NCBI GenBank assembly: GCA_020638735.1
Contig: JACKHZ010000013.1
Location: 348,346-412,345 of the forward strand
Direction of reading: 5' to 3'
DNA from: Planctomycetota bacterium
GTDB taxonomy: Bacteria > Planctomycetota > UBA1135 > UBA2386
DNA length: 64,000 nt
The notes beneath the pieces were generated by a model. It did not search any database and was not told the DNA's origin. It saw nothing but the letters and a program-made list of their open reading frames with translations. Both the position numbers and the translations under genes were made by a program. Shown here in pieces: positions 63,652-64,000 of the stretch. Within the stretch, counting starts at the first letter, position 1, and every line of letters begins with the position of its first letter.

Positions 63652-63999
63652 TCAGTGGTTGATGCCGATGCGCACGTCGGCCGTGTCGCCGACCTCGAGG
63701 AAACCGAGGCAGGTGCCGGCGATGCCGAACGCCTGCGCGGAGACCGTCGCATCCAAGAACGCCGTGCTGCTGGGGATGTCCATCACGTAGGGGCTGCTGG
63801 CGAACGCGACGACGTCGACGCCGACCCGGCATCCGGGGCACTGCGGCAACGCCACGTCGATCGGCATGCCGAGCGCGATTGCGCGGTAGCCGCTGCCGCC
63901 CGTCACCTGGAAGGTCAGCGTGTCGCCGATCTCGGGCAGGCCGGTGGCGGCGATCGACAGGCCGGAGCAGCCCGTCTGCCGCGTGCTCACCGCGCCGAG
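63652..63999 (-). CDS. C-terminal part of a secreted protein, 5' partial
   Basis: The frame ends at 63652 and is open to the window edge, so the N-terminus is outside. The visible 115 residues (LSIAATGLPEIGDTLTFQVT, then RAIALGMPIDVALPQCPGCR, VMDIPSSTAFLDATVSAQAF) are a beta domain of the type found at the C-termini of other secreted proteins in this window. The G-x-P-x-x-G-x-x-x-x-F strand and the proline-cysteine loop match the domain most clearly. Not a start: the GTG at 63990 lies in the middle of the domain. Confidence 0.75.
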   Translation of the reverse strand, partial: LGAVSTRQTGCSGLSIAATGLPEIGDTLTFQVTGGSGYRAIALGMPIDVALPQCPGCRVGVDVVAFASSPYVMDIPSSTAFLDATVSAQAFGIAGTCLGFLEVGDTADVRIGINH

Positions 64000-64000
64000 C

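Overview
The window is about 70% G+C and densely coded on both strands. It carries Sec-type secreted proteins, many lipoproteins, ECF sigma factors and Ser/Thr kinases, DNRLRE and PKD proteins, and several paralogous proteins made of carboxypeptidase-regulatory-like (CarboxypepD_reg) beta-sandwich repeats. Several secreted proteins share a similar C-terminal beta domain. This mix best fits an environmental, probably uncultured, member of the Planctomycetota. That placement is inference from gene style: there is no rRNA gene here to confirm it.

Layout. 1-4.5 kb: two CarboxypepD_reg-type proteins, a small secreted protein and an ECF-like sigma factor. 4.6-8.6 kb: a compact shikimate operon (aroB, a fused aroA-aroK, aroC). 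8.6-10.9 kb: another CarboxypepD_reg-type protein, a small stress-type protein, Dps and a small exported protein. 10.9-17.4 kb: an RNA-repair and RNA-surveillance island, with divergent rtcR, an antitoxin with a broken toxin, a Ro/TROVE protein (rsr), three tandem Y RNAs with circularly permuted tRNA-like modules, rtcB and rtcA. 17.5-29 kb: a PPOX-fold protein, secreted proteins, a diaminopentanoate-dehydrogenase-like oxidoreductase, a PhyH dioxygenase, an acetyltransferase, and an exported thioredoxin-fold protein whose frame runs through a TGA at a UxxC motif, a strong selenoprotein candidate. 29-33 kb: a sigma-factor pseudogene and a divergent ECF sigma/Ser-Thr kinase pair. 33-38.9 kb: a polytopic membrane protein, a vitamin B6 operon (pdxR-pdxS-pdxT) with a palindromic operator candidate, and a lone phosphate-binding-protein-like protein. 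38.9-41.5 kb: three outer-membrane barrel-like lipoproteins. 41.5-55.4 kb: a second kinase overlapping a MORN/redoxin lipoprotein, a giant CxxCH/PKD lipoprotein, a DUF4097-like lipoprotein, a six-BON protein, an acid-phosphatase-like lipoprotein and a delta-60-repeat protein. 55.6-64 kb: an ABC-F ATPase, an EEP-family hydrolase, a B3/B4-domain protein, an exported unknown, a nucleotidyltransferase-nitroreductase fusion overlapping pyrE, an O-methyltransferase, a polyprenol-phosphate glycosyltransferase, and the end of another secreted protein.

How the genes work together. The best-integrated unit is the RNA island. RtcR, a sigma-54 activator with an RNA-end-sensing CARF domain, probably drives rsr, the Y RNAs and rtcBA from a well-matched -24/-12 element at 13098-13113. 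The products would bind Y RNA (Rsr), ligate broken RNA (RtcB) and cyclise RNA 3' ends (RtcA). No CRISPR array, insertion sequence, rRNA or canonical tRNA was seen.
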